From contig USBX01000061.1 of the NCBI GenBank assembly GCA_900552995.1, positions 1-6,058 on the forward strand: a DNA stretch of 6,058 bases, given 5' to 3'. Below, one piece after another: positions 1 through 5,453 of the stretch. This DNA is from an uncultured Collinsella sp. Its GTDB lineage: Bacteria > Actinomycetota > Coriobacteriia > Coriobacteriales > Coriobacteriaceae. The notes under the pieces were generated by a model. The model did not search any database. It was not told the origin of the DNA and saw only the letters and a program-made list of their open reading frames with translations. Within the stretch, counting starts at the first letter, position 1. Every line of letters begins with the position of its first letter. A program made the translations under genes and the position numbers.

Positions 1-44
1 ATTAGCGAGTGTCTCGTGGGCTCGGAGATGTGTATAAGAGACAG
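1..44 (+). other. Nextera i7-side adapter plus index (not biological)
   Basis: Positions 11-44 match the Illumina Nextera Read 2 transposase adapter: GTCTCGTGGGCTCGG followed by the mosaic end AGATGTGTATAAGAGACAG. The preceding TAGCGAGT (3-10) is, from memory, the N716 i7 index of the Nextera XT v2 kit, and AT (1-2) fits the end of the P7 oligo. Genomic sequence therefore begins at about 45. An ATG inside the adapter is in frame with rplD and yields the typical artefact peptide MGSEMCIRDR. Confidence 0.98.
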
Positions 45-603
45 GTACGGCATCGAGCCGAACATCCACGTTATGCACCACATCGTCAAGTGCCAGATGG
101 CCTCTTGGCGTCAGGGCACCCAGTCTGCTAAGGGTCGCTCTGAGGTTTCCGGTGGCGGCAAGAAGCCTTGGCGTCAGAAGGGCACCGGCCGTGCCCGCCA
201 GGGTTCCATCCGTGCTGCCCAGTGGCGTCACGGTGGCGTCGTCTTCGCCCCCAAGCCCCGTTCTTACGCTAAGCGTATGAACAACAAGGAGGTCAAGCTG
301 GCTATGCGCTCCGCGCTGTCCGCCAAGCTGGCCGATGGCGAGCTCGTGCTCGTCGACGACTACGGCTTCGAGAAGCCTTCCACCAAGGCTGCCGTCGCCA
401 TGCTCAAGGCTCTCGGTCTTGAGGGCAAGCGTCTGACCATCATCGTTCGCGATGAGGACGTCAACGCCTACCTGTCGTTCCGCAACATTCCCAAGACGTT
501 CATCATCACCGCCGACGAGGCCAACACCTACGATCTCGTCAACAACAACGCCGTGCTGATGCCCGCCGACATCGCCGCTCACTTCGGGGAGGTGCTTGCA
601 TAA
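45..603 (+). CDS. rplD: 50S ribosomal protein L4, 5'-truncated
   Basis: L4 is an early-assembling 50S protein that binds 23S rRNA; its long loop lines the exit tunnel beside L22. In E. coli it also represses the S10 operon. The readable part runs from the codon at 46 to TAA at 601-603, about 185 residues. It carries the L4 loop signature KKPWRQKGTGRARQGS and the following QWRHGGVVFAPKPRSY. Family members are usually about 200-210 residues, so roughly 20 N-terminal residues and the true start are missing. An apparent ATG at 16 lies in adapter sequence and must not be used; the codon at 43-45 spans the junction. The gene abuts rplW with no gap. The partial state comes from the contig end, not from gene decay. 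Confidence 0.96.
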
Positions 604-891
604 ATGACCGCCCACGAGATCATCATCCGTCCGATCGTGTCCGAGCGTTCCTTCTCCGGTATGGAGCTGAACAAGTACACGTTCGAGGTCGCCAAGGATG
701 CTAACAAGTATCAGATCAAGGACGCTGTCGAGGAGATCTTCGGCGTCAAGGTCGTTCGCGTGAACACCCTGACGGTCAAGCCCAAGACCAAGCGCGTGCG
801 CTATGTCGCCGGCAAGACCCGTTCTTGGAAGAAGGCCATCGTCACGCTGGCCGAGGGCGACACCATCGAGGTCTTTGGCAACCAGGCCTAA
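604..891 (+). CDS. rplW: 50S ribosomal protein L23
   Basis: L23 binds 23S rRNA at the tunnel exit, where it docks trigger factor and SRP. The 95-residue product has the usual family length. It opens with HEIIIRPIVSERSF (4-17), the typical start, and has the core NKYQIKDAVEEIFGVKVVRVNTL (34-56, interrupted here only by description) followed by the basic loop KPKTKRVR (59-66). The ATG directly follows the rplD stop (TAAATG). A strong Shine-Dalgarno GGAGGTG sits at 588-594 inside the end of rplD, nine bases before the start, so translation is probably coupled to L4. Unusually for this operon, 179 non-coding bases separate it from rplB. Confidence 0.97.
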   Translation: MTAHEIIIRPIVSERSFSGMELNKYTFEVAKDANKYQIKDAVEEIFGVKVVRVNTLTVKPKTKRVRYVAGKTRSWKKAIVTLAEGDTIEVFGNQA

Positions 892-909
892 GACTCGCTG
901 CTGTTGAGT

Positions 910-945
910 GAGCTCATGCCTCCCAAATAGGGGAGGCGAGAGCTC
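910..945 (+). promoter_or_regulatory. Strong hairpin just after rplW
   Basis: GAGCTC (910-915) pairs with GAGCTC (940-945), and GCCTCCC (918-924) pairs with GGGAGGC (931-937) around the six-base loop AAATAG. An A-A mismatch and a U-G wobble lie between the two helices. A short T run (950-953) follows only after AAGG, so it is not a classic terminator. It could be a weak attenuator, an RNase processing site or a transcript-stabilising hairpin. The structure is visible by pairing; the function is inference. Confidence 0.6.
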
Positions 946-953
946 AAGGTTTT

Positions 954-1070
954 GGGCGTATAAAATGGACACGCCCGGAACCGTGTATACGTCCGGTGTC
1001 ATCGCACCCGAGGCAGAACCTCGAATCCCTGTCTGCGATGGCTAACGGATTCCTATTGAAAGGGATTGTA
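954..1070 (+). promoter_or_regulatory. Candidate structured leader covering the rplB ribosome-binding site
   Basis: Several complementary segments follow one another. GGGCGT (954-959) pairs with ACGCCC (971-976) around a loop holding ATAAAATGG. The competing CCGGA (975-979) pairs with TCCGG (992-996). CGAGG (1009-1013) pairs with CCTCG (1019-1023). Directly adjoining, AATCCCT (1024-1030) pairs with AGGGATT (1061-1067), which overlaps the rplB Shine-Dalgarno. A nearer partner, ATTCCT (1049-1054), can pair with AGGGAT (1061-1066) instead, using one G-U pair. Such alternatives are what a ribosomal-protein autoregulatory element would need. No folding energy or conservation was computed. Confidence 0.45.
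1059..1065 (+). promoter_or_regulatory. Ribosome-binding site of rplB
   Basis: AAAGGGA lies five bases before the ATG at 1071. It supports that start over in-frame upstream starts at 996 (GTG) and 1038 (ATG), which have no convincing site. It lies inside the two alternative hairpins described for the leader. Confidence 0.7.
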
Positions 1071-1901
1071 ATGGCTGTAAAGCACCTTAAGCCGACCTCC
1101 GCTGGTAGGCGTTGGCAGACGATCTCCGACTTCTCCGAGATCACCTGCACCAAGCCCGAGAAGTCTCTTCTCGAGCCCCTGCCCAAGAAGGCCGGTCGTA
1201 ACAACAACGGCCGCATCACCACCCGCCACCAGGGCGGCGGCGTGAAGCGTCGTTACCGCGTGATCGACTTCAAGCGCAACAAGGACGGCGTGCCCGCCAA
1301 GGTTGCCACGATCGAGTACGATCCGAACCGTTCCGCTCGCATCGCTCTGCTGCACTACGCTGACGGTGAGAAGCGCTACATCCTGGCCCCCAAGGGCCTC
1401 GAGGTCGGTCAGACCATCATGTCCGGTTCTGACGCCGACATCAAGCCGGGCAACGCTCTGCCCCTCGCCGACATCCCCGTCGGTACGCTCATCCACGCCG
1501 TCGAGTTCCAGCCGGGCAAGGGCGCTGCTATCGCCCGTTCCGCCGGTAACTCCTGCCAGCTGATGGGTAAGGAGGGCAAGTACGCCATCGTCCGTATGCC
1601 TTCCTCCGAGATGCGCCGCATCCTCGTTACCTGCCGCGCCACCGTCGGTGAGGTCGGCAACGCCGATCACGCCAACATCGTCATCGGCAAGGCCGGCCGT
1701 AAGCGTCACATGAACGTGCGCCCGACCGTCCGCGGTACCGTCATGAACCCTGTCGACCACCCGCACGGCGGTGGCGAGGGCAAGAACCACACCTCTGGTC
1801 GTCCCTCCGTTACCCCCTGGGGTAAGCCGACGAAGGGCCTTCGTACGCGCAAGAAGAAGAAGGTCTCGAACCAGCACATCATTCGTCGCCGTAAGAAGTA
1901 A
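1071..1901 (+). CDS. rplB: 50S ribosomal protein L2
   Basis: L2 is a universally conserved 23S rRNA-binding protein needed for subunit association and for building the peptidyl-transferase centre. The product is 276 residues, the normal bacterial length. It starts MAVKHLKPTSAGRR, as L2 proteins do, which fixes the start at 1071; in-frame codons reaching back to 996 have no L2 counterpart. Visible family marks are the RNA-binding OB-fold part with RHQGGGVKRRYRVIDFKRN (52-70), the SH3-like part around 125-200, and the C-terminal NPVDHPHGGGEGKNH (226-240) containing the conserved histidine linked to the active centre. The tail ends in a basic run, RKKKK and IRRRKK. It follows a long structured gap and precedes rpsS by 32 bases. 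Confidence 0.98.
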   Translation: MAVKHLKPTSAGRRWQTISDFSEITCTKPEKSLLEPLPKKAGRNNNGRITTRHQGGGVKRRYRVIDFKRNKDGVPAKVATIEYDPNRSARIALLHYADGEKRYILAPKGLEVGQTIMSGSDADIKPGNALPLADIPVGTLIHAVEFQPGKGAAIARSAGNSCQLMGKEGKYAIVRMPSSEMRRILVTCRATVGEVGNADHANIVIGKAGRKRHMNVRPTVRGTVMNPVDHPHGGGEGKNHTSGRPSVTPWGKPTKGLRTRKKKKVSNQHIIRRRKK

Positions 1902-1933
1902 TTTCGGATACCGAGTTTTAGGAGAAAGCACTT

Positions 1934-2194
1934 ATGAGCAGAAGTCTCAAAAAGGGCCCGTTCGTGGAGACTCGCCTTCTCTCGCGTATCACCGCGATGA
2001 ACGAGGCTGGCAAGAAGGACGTCGTGAAGACCTGGTCCCGCGCGTCTACCATCTTCCCCGAGATGGTTGGTCACACCATCGCCGTCCACGACGGCCGCAA
2101 GCATGTGCCCGTGTATGTTACCGAGTCCATGGTTGGTCACAAGCTCGGCGAGTTCGCGCCGACTCGTACGTTCCGTGGCCACAAGGCCAAATAG
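1934..2194 (+). CDS. rpsS: 30S ribosomal protein S19
   Basis: S19 sits in the head of the 30S subunit, paired with S13 and near the A-site tRNA. The 86-residue product has the usual bacterial length and is very typical: SRSLKKGPFV (2-11), TWSRASTIFPEMVGHTI (33-49) and GHKLGEFAPTRTF (68-80). The Shine-Dalgarno AGGAG (1920-1924) lies nine bases before the ATG. The gene sits between rplB and rplV as in the standard S10 operon, and its stop overlaps the rplV ribosome-binding site. Confidence 0.98.
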   Translation: MSRSLKKGPFVETRLLSRITAMNEAGKKDVVKTWSRASTIFPEMVGHTIAVHDGRKHVPVYVTESMVGHKLGEFAPTRTFRGHKAK

Positions 2195-2208
2195 GGGGTT
2201 AACCGTAA

Positions 2209-2580
2209 ATGGCAACTAAGTCTATTGAAACTGAGGCCACCGAGGTTCGCGCCGTCGCTAAGTACGTGCGTGTTTCCCCCAGCAAGGCCCGCCTGGTGGT
2301 CGATCTGATCCGCCGCAAGCCTGTCGCTCAGGCCTTCGACATCCTCCACTTCTGCGACCGCGCCGTCGCCGTGGATGTCGAGAAGGTTCTCCGTTCCGCC
2401 GTTGCGAACGCCGAGAACAACAACGGTCTGCGTGCCGACAACCTGGTTGTCGCCGCTGCCTATGTTGACGAGGGTCCGACGCTTAAGCGCATCCGTCCCC
2501 GCGCCAAGGGTTCCGCTTCTCGCATTCTGAAGCGTACTTCCCACATCACCGTCGTCGTTGCTCCTCGAAAGGAGGCGTAA
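2209..2580 (+). CDS. rplV: 50S ribosomal protein L22
   Basis: L22 binds several 23S rRNA domains, and its long beta-hairpin lines the exit tunnel opposite L4, where macrolide-resistance changes can arise. The product is 123 residues, near the family norm, with a short variable N-terminus. Visible marks are AKYVRVSPSKARLVVDLIR (17-35), the helix with SAVANAENNNG (63-73) and the tunnel hairpin around LKRIRPRAKGSASRILKR (92-109), followed by the strand HITVVV. AGGGGGT (2193-2199), overlapping the rpsS stop, is the likely ribosome-binding site. I see no gap or insertion in the hairpin tip by eye. rpsC follows after six bases. Confidence 0.97.
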   Translation: MATKSIETEATEVRAVAKYVRVSPSKARLVVDLIRRKPVAQAFDILHFCDRAVAVDVEKVLRSAVANAENNNGLRADNLVVAAAYVDEGPTLKRIRPRAKGSASRILKRTSHITVVVAPRKEA

Positions 2581-2586
2581 AGCTGT

Positions 2587-3297
2587 ATGGGTCAGAAAGT
2601 CTACCCCACCGGCTTCCGTCTTGGCATCACCGAGAACTGGCGCTCCCGCTGGTTCGCAGAGAAGGATTACGCTAAGACCCTCGGTAACGATCTCGAGATC
2701 CGCAAGTACCTCGAGAAGCGTCTTTCCCGCGCAGCTGTCTCCCGCGTCGAGATCGAGCGCGCTGGCGACAAGGTGAAGGTCATCATCCTCACCGCTCGCC
2801 CCGGCGTTGTCATCGGTAAGAAGGGTGCCGAGATCGATACCCTCCGCACCGAGCTCGAGAAGGTCGCTGGCGTCTCCAAGGGCCAGCTCTCCGTCGACGT
2901 TGTCGAGATTAAGCGCCCCGAGCTCGACGCCAACCTCGTTGCTCAGTCTATCGCCGAGCAGCTCGAGGGCCGCGTTGCCTTCCGTCGCGCTATGCGCAAG
3001 GCTGTCCAGTCTGCCCGCAAGGCCGGCGCTAAGGGCATCCGTATCCAGTGCTCCGGTCGTCTCGGCGGTGCCGAGATGGGCCGTCGTGAGTGGTACCGCG
3101 AGGGTCGCGTGCCTCTGCACACCCTCCGTGCCAAGATCGACTACGGCACGGCTGTCGCCAGCACCACCATGGGCGCTTGCGGCGTGAAGGTCTGGATCTA
3201 CCTGGGCGAGAAGCTCCCGGGCCAGCCTGTTCCCAACCCTGCACTCGAGGGCTCTTCCCGTCCTCGTCGTCGTAACTCCGAGAGGAGGGGTCAGTAG
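2587..3297 (+). CDS. rpsC: 30S ribosomal protein S3
   Basis: S3 forms part of the mRNA entry channel on the 30S head and contributes to the ribosomal helicase. The product is 236 residues, in the bacterial range. It begins MGQKVYPTGFRLGI, the standard S3 start. The N-terminal KH domain has VVIGKKGAEI with the GxxG loop at 77-80. The C-terminal domain shows GRLGGAEMGRREWYREGRVP (160-179 or so) and DYGTAVASTTMGACGVKVWIY. The last about 20 residues are a variable basic tail (SRPRRRNSERRG). The Shine-Dalgarno AAAGGAGG (2568-2575) lies at the end of rplV, eleven bases before the ATG. The TAG stop shares its G with the GTG start of rplP, indicating coupling. Confidence 0.98.
   Translation: MGQKVYPTGFRLGITENWRSRWFAEKDYAKTLGNDLEIRKYLEKRLSRAAVSRVEIERAGDKVKVIILTARPGVVIGKKGAEIDTLRTELEKVAGVSKGQLSVDVVEIKRPELDANLVAQSIAEQLEGRVAFRRAMRKAVQSARKAGAKGIRIQCSGRLGGAEMGRREWYREGRVPLHTLRAKIDYGTAVASTTMGACGVKVWIYLGEKLPGQPVPNPALEGSSRPRRRNSERRGQ
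3281..3290 (+). promoter_or_regulatory. Ribosome-binding site of rplP
   Basis: AGAGGAGGGG, inside the last codons of rpsC and six bases before the GTG at 3297, supports the non-ATG start of L16 and its overlap with the rpsC stop. Confidence 0.8.
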
Positions 3298-3800
3298 TGC
3301 TTGCCCCTAAGCGTATTCTTCACCGCAAGGTGCAGCGTGGCTCCATGAAGGGCCAGGCCAAGGGTAATACCGAGCTGCATTTCGGCGAGTTTGGTATCCA
3401 GGCTCTCGAGGCCCATTGGATCACCAACCGTCAGATCGAGGCCGCTCGTATTGCCATGACCCGCTACATGAAGCGTGGCGGTCGTGTCTACATCACGATC
3501 TTCCCCGATAAGCCCATCACCAAGAAGCCTGCCGAGACTCGCATGGGTTCTGGTAAGGGTAACCCCGAGGAGTGGGTGGCCGTCGTCAAGCCCGGCCGCA
3601 TCATGTTCGAGGTCAAGGGCGTGCCCGAGGAGGTCGCTCGCGAGGCTCTGCGTCTTGCACAGCACAAGCTTCCCATCAAGACCAAGATTGTTGCTGCTAA
3701 GAACGCTGAGCAGCGCATCGAGAAGGAGATGGCTGAGGAGGCCGCTCTCGAGGCCAAGTGGGCTGCTGAGGACGCCGCCGCCGCCAAGGAGGAGAACTAA
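3297..3800 (+). CDS. rplP: 50S ribosomal protein L16 with a long acidic tail
   Basis: L16 helps organise the A-site region of the 50S subunit and joins late in assembly. The start is GTG at 3297, overlapping the rpsC stop (TAGTG); the product then begins MLAPKRILHRKVQRG, the standard L16 start. Core marks are GNTELHFGEFGIQALEAHWIT (23-43, described in part), RGGRVYITIFPDKPITKKPAE (60-80 region) and RMGSGKGNPEEWVAVVKPG (82-100). The core ends at about KLPIKTKIV (124-132). Residues 133-167 are an extra Ala/Glu/Lys-rich segment, probably helical. Most bacterial L16 proteins stop at about 136-145 residues; this one has 167. The tail uses the same codon style as the core, and its last codons hold the rpmC ribosome-binding site. 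Confidence 0.97.
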   Translation: MLAPKRILHRKVQRGSMKGQAKGNTELHFGEFGIQALEAHWITNRQIEAARIAMTRYMKRGGRVYITIFPDKPITKKPAETRMGSGKGNPEEWVAVVKPGRIMFEVKGVPEEVAREALRLAQHKLPIKTKIVAAKNAEQRIEKEMAEEAALEAKWAAEDAAAAKEEN

Positions 3801-4015
3801 TGAAGCCCGCAGAGATTCGTGAGCTCTCGGACGCTCAGCTCGTTGAGAAGCTGAAGGAAATGCGCGCCGAGCTCTTTAACCTTCGTTTCCAGATGGCCAC
3901 CAGCCAGCTGGACAACACCGCTCGCGTCAACACCGTGAAGAAGGACATCGCTCGCGTCCTCACGGAGCAGCGCGCCCGCGAGATCGCAGCGGAGAAGTCC
4001 GCTGTCGCCGAGTAG
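3800..4015 (+). CDS. rpmC: 50S ribosomal protein L29
   Basis: L29 is a small helical protein near the tunnel exit, next to L23. The 71-residue product has family length. It starts MKPAEIRELSDAQLVEKLKE and has the signature helix with ELFNLRFQMATSQLDNTARV (24-43, two-helix hairpin), then KKDIARVLTEQRARE. The ATG overlaps the rplP stop (TAATG), and AAGGAGG (3786-3792) lies seven bases upstream, so translation is probably coupled to L16. rpsQ follows after 16 bases. Confidence 0.96.
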   Translation: MKPAEIRELSDAQLVEKLKEMRAELFNLRFQMATSQLDNTARVNTVKKDIARVLTEQRAREIAAEKSAVAE

Positions 4016-4031
4016 GACCTAAGGAGAGAAC

Positions 4032-4292
4032 ATGACTGATTCGCGTAACTCGCGTAAGGTCCGTACGGGTGTCGTTACCTCCGTCTCCGGTGCCAAGACC
4101 ATTGTTGTCACCATCACCGAGCGCAAGCGTCACCCCAAGTACGGCAAGATGATGACCAGCTCCAAGAAGCTGCACGCTCACGACGAGGAGTGCACGGCTG
4201 GCGTGGGCGACACCGTCCGCGTTATGGAGACCCGTCCTATGTCCAAGATGAAGCGTTGGCGCCTCATCGAGGTCGTCGAGCGCGCTAAATAA
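4032..4292 (+). CDS. rpsQ: 30S ribosomal protein S17
   Basis: S17 is a primary 16S rRNA-binding protein with an OB fold, needed early in 30S assembly. The 86-residue product has family length. Marks are RKVRTGVVTS (8-17), ITERKRHPKYGKMM (28-41) and the closing signature GDTVRVMETRPMSKMKRW (59-76). The Shine-Dalgarno AAGGAG (4021-4026) lies five bases before the ATG. It is the last gene of the S10 part of the cluster; a 118-base non-coding gap separates it from rplN, the first gene of the spc part. Confidence 0.97.
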   Translation: MTDSRNSRKVRTGVVTSVSGAKTIVVTITERKRHPKYGKMMTSSKKLHAHDEECTAGVGDTVRVMETRPMSKMKRWRLIEVVERAK

Positions 4293-4410
4293 GCAGTCGC
4301 TCTTACGACTTGTACGTTTCCGAAGATGTGCGTATGCCTGGCTTGCATACCACGGGCCGTATAAAGGCTGCGCACCTCTCTTCGGTTCTTAGTTCGGAGG
4401 AACATCTACC
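4293..4410 (+). promoter_or_regulatory. Structured S10/spc boundary gap, candidate RNA element
   Basis: Nested complementary segments are visible. CCGAAGA (4320-4326) pairs with TCTTCGG (4379-4385), and GTGC (4328-4331) pairs with GCAC (4372-4375). Inside, GTATGC (4332-4337) pairs with GCATAC (4345-4350) around a seven-base loop, and GGCC (4355-4358) pairs with GGCT (4366-4369, one wobble) around GTATAAA. Together they suggest a three-way junction ending ten bases before the rplN ribosome-binding site. A separate small hairpin, AGTCG/CGACT, lies at 4295-4310. TATAAA (4360-4365) could instead be a -10 box, but I see no -35 partner. Function is inferred. Confidence 0.4.
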
Positions 4411-4779
4411 ATGATTCAGATGCAAACCATGCTGAACGTCGCCGACAACTCCGGCGCTCGCAAGATTCGCTGCATCAAGGTGCTTGGCGGTTCCAAGCGT
4501 CGTTATGCAGGCATCGGCGATGTGTTCATCGGTGCTGTCCAGGAGGCTACCCCTGGCGCCAACGTCAAGAAGAAGGACGTTGTCCGTTGCGTCGTCGTTC
4601 GCACCGTTAAGGAGATCCGCCGCAAGGATGGCTCCTACATTCGCTTTGATGAGAACGCCTGCGTTGTCATCAACAACGATGGTTCGCCCGTCGGCACCCG
4701 TATCTTCGGGCCCGTCGCTCGCGAGCTTCGTGACAAGAAGTACATGAAGATCGTCTCGCTCGCTCCCGAGACCCTGTAG
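4411..4779 (+). CDS. rplN: 50S ribosomal protein L14
   Basis: L14 lies at the subunit interface of the 50S, contacts 16S rRNA and L19, and is the docking site of the silencing factor RsfS. The 122-residue product has the exact usual length. Marks are MIQMQTMLNVADNSGARKI (1-19), the central VVVRTVKEIRRKDGSYIRFD (61-80), and the closing GTRIFGPVARELRDKKYMKI (95-114). GGAGGA (4396-4401) lies nine bases before the ATG. It opens the spc part of the cluster and is followed by rplX after 13 bases. Confidence 0.98.
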   Translation: MIQMQTMLNVADNSGARKIRCIKVLGGSKRRYAGIGDVFIGAVQEATPGANVKKKDVVRCVVVRTVKEIRRKDGSYIRFDENACVVINNDGSPVGTRIFGPVARELRDKKYMKIVSLAPETL

Positions 4780-4792
4780 TTAGGGGAGATAT

Positions 4793-5098
4793 ATGTATAT
4801 CAAGAAGGGCGATAAGGTCCAGGTTCTCTCTGGTAAGGATCGCGGCAAGCAGGGCGTTGTCCTGCGTGCTCTCCCCGCCGAGAACAAGGTCGTTGTCGAG
4901 GGCGTTTCGGTCGTCAAGAAGGCCGTCAAGCCCAACGCTGCCAACCAGCAGGGTGGTATCGTTTCGCAGGAGGCTCCCATCGATGCCTCCAACGTCAATC
5001 TCGTTTGCCCCGAGTGCGGTAAGGTTACCCGCGTCGGTCACGAGAAGGACGGCAAGAACAAGCTGCGCGTCTGCAAGAAGTGCGGCCACAAGTTCTAA
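4793..5098 (+). CDS. rplX: 50S ribosomal protein L24
   Basis: L24 is one of the two initiators of 50S assembly and binds 23S rRNA near the tunnel exit. The product is 101 residues, complete and of family length. A KOW motif occupies about residues 4-31 (KKGDKVQVLSGKDRGKQGVV). The C-terminal part holds a likely zinc ribbon: C72-x2-C75 and C94-x2-C97 (CPEC and CKKC), a known variant of bacterial L24. GGGGAG (4783-4788) precedes the ATG by four bases. It is the last ribosomal gene here; a strong terminator begins 26 bases after its stop, where rplE would normally follow. Confidence 0.98.
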   Translation: MYIKKGDKVQVLSGKDRGKQGVVLRALPAENKVVVEGVSVVKKAVKPNAANQQGGIVSQEAPIDASNVNLVCPECGKVTRVGHEKDGKNKLRVCKKCGHKF

Positions 5099-5124
5099 GC
5101 TGCCCGCAACATCAAGTTGCTAGC

Positions 5125-5160
5125 AAAGGCCCGGATGCCCCACGGCACCCGGGCCTTTTT
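5125..5160 (+). terminator. Strong intrinsic terminator of the ribosomal operon
   Basis: AAAGGCCCGG (5125-5134) pairs perfectly with CCGGGCCTTT (5149-5158). After one A-C mismatch, TGCC (5136-5139) pairs with GGCA (5144-5147) around the loop CCAC. A T run (5156-5160) closes it. This is a textbook Rho-independent terminator on the + strand, directly downstream of rplX. Confidence 0.95.
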
Positions 5161-5167
5161 CTATCCC

Positions 5168-5227
5168 TACTCATTGGGGACAGACTTAAATGAGGGGACA
5201 TACTCATTGGGGATAGACTTAAATGAG
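5168..5227. repeat. 27-base tandem direct repeat with internal dyads
   Basis: The unit beginning TACTCATTGGGGA and ending TTAAATGAG occurs at 5168-5194 and 5201-5227. The copies differ only at one base (C versus T, unit position 14) and are separated by GGGACA. Each unit has inverted ends, CTCATT and AATGAG; in the second copy these extend to ACTCATT/AATGAGT. This resembles a short intergenic palindromic element present as a doublet. Confidence 0.9.
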
Positions 5228-5250
5228 TGCCGTTGAAACGCTGGTAGCTG

Positions 5251-5313
5251 GGGACGTTCCCTTTGTGCCGGCAGTTAGGGAAGTCCCTATATGCCGGCAG
5301 TTTGGGACAGTCC
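5251..5313. repeat. REP-like palindromic cluster
   Basis: GGGAC (5251-5255) and TTCCCT (5257-5262) pair with AGGGAA (5277-5282) and GTCCC (5283-5287), leaving one bulged G and a loop holding TGCCGGCAGTT. That loop word recurs 26 bases later (5266-5276 and 5292-5302). The middle GTCCC can alternatively pair with GGGAC at 5304-5308. A GTAG word lies at 5244-5247, as often seen ahead of REP hairpins. No transposase gene is in the window. Confidence 0.7.
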
Positions 5314-5413
5314 TTTGATGGCTGCGCCCCCCCAGAGGGGTGGAGTAATACAGCCTAATCTGTCTTTTATGGCTATGGTGTTCCGTTCCTTTATGTTTCA
5401 CAAGGATTGTCGC

Positions 5414-5453
5414 ATGCGCATTATCGCGCATAGACTTGCGCGATAATGCGCAT
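5414..5453. repeat. 17-bp perfect inverted repeat
   Basis: ATGCGCATTATCGCGCA (5414-5430) and its exact reverse complement (5437-5453) flank the six-base spacer TAGACT. No T run follows, so a terminator is unlikely on either strand. It lies about 140 bases before the oxidoreductase start and could be an operator, a cruciform-forming element or a small mobile palindrome. Confidence 0.92.

Noticed and set aside
936..964. Conventional sigma-70 promoter using TATAAA at 959
   Set aside because: No recognisable -35 hexamer at 16-18 bases upstream; the same holds for TATAAA at 4360. Kept only as an alternative reading of the RNA elements.
996..1070. Upstream in-frame extension of L2 from GTG 996 or ATG 1038
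   Set aside because: The 25 extra residues have no L2 counterpart; the family start MAVKHLKPTS and its ribosome-binding site place the start at 1071.
1053..1931. 292-residue open frame on the - strand opposite rplB
   Set aside because: It is low-complexity (L, A, V, D, G rich), an antisense mirror of strongly biased ribosomal codons, with no recognisable family.
1771..2202. 143-residue + strand frame crossing the rplB-rpsS junction
   Set aside because: Arg/Ser/Pro-rich out-of-frame reading that overlaps two certain genes.
2137..3120. 327-residue open frame on the - strand opposite rplV/rpsC
   Set aside because: Same cause: antisense reading of GC-biased conserved genes; no domain or ribosome-binding site recognised.
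5168..5227. CRISPR-like repeats
   Set aside because: Only two copies with a six-base gap, far too short for a spacer, and no cas genes.
5327..5360. Second terminator at the C7/GGGG hairpin
   Set aside because: The stem is only four pairs and no T run follows.
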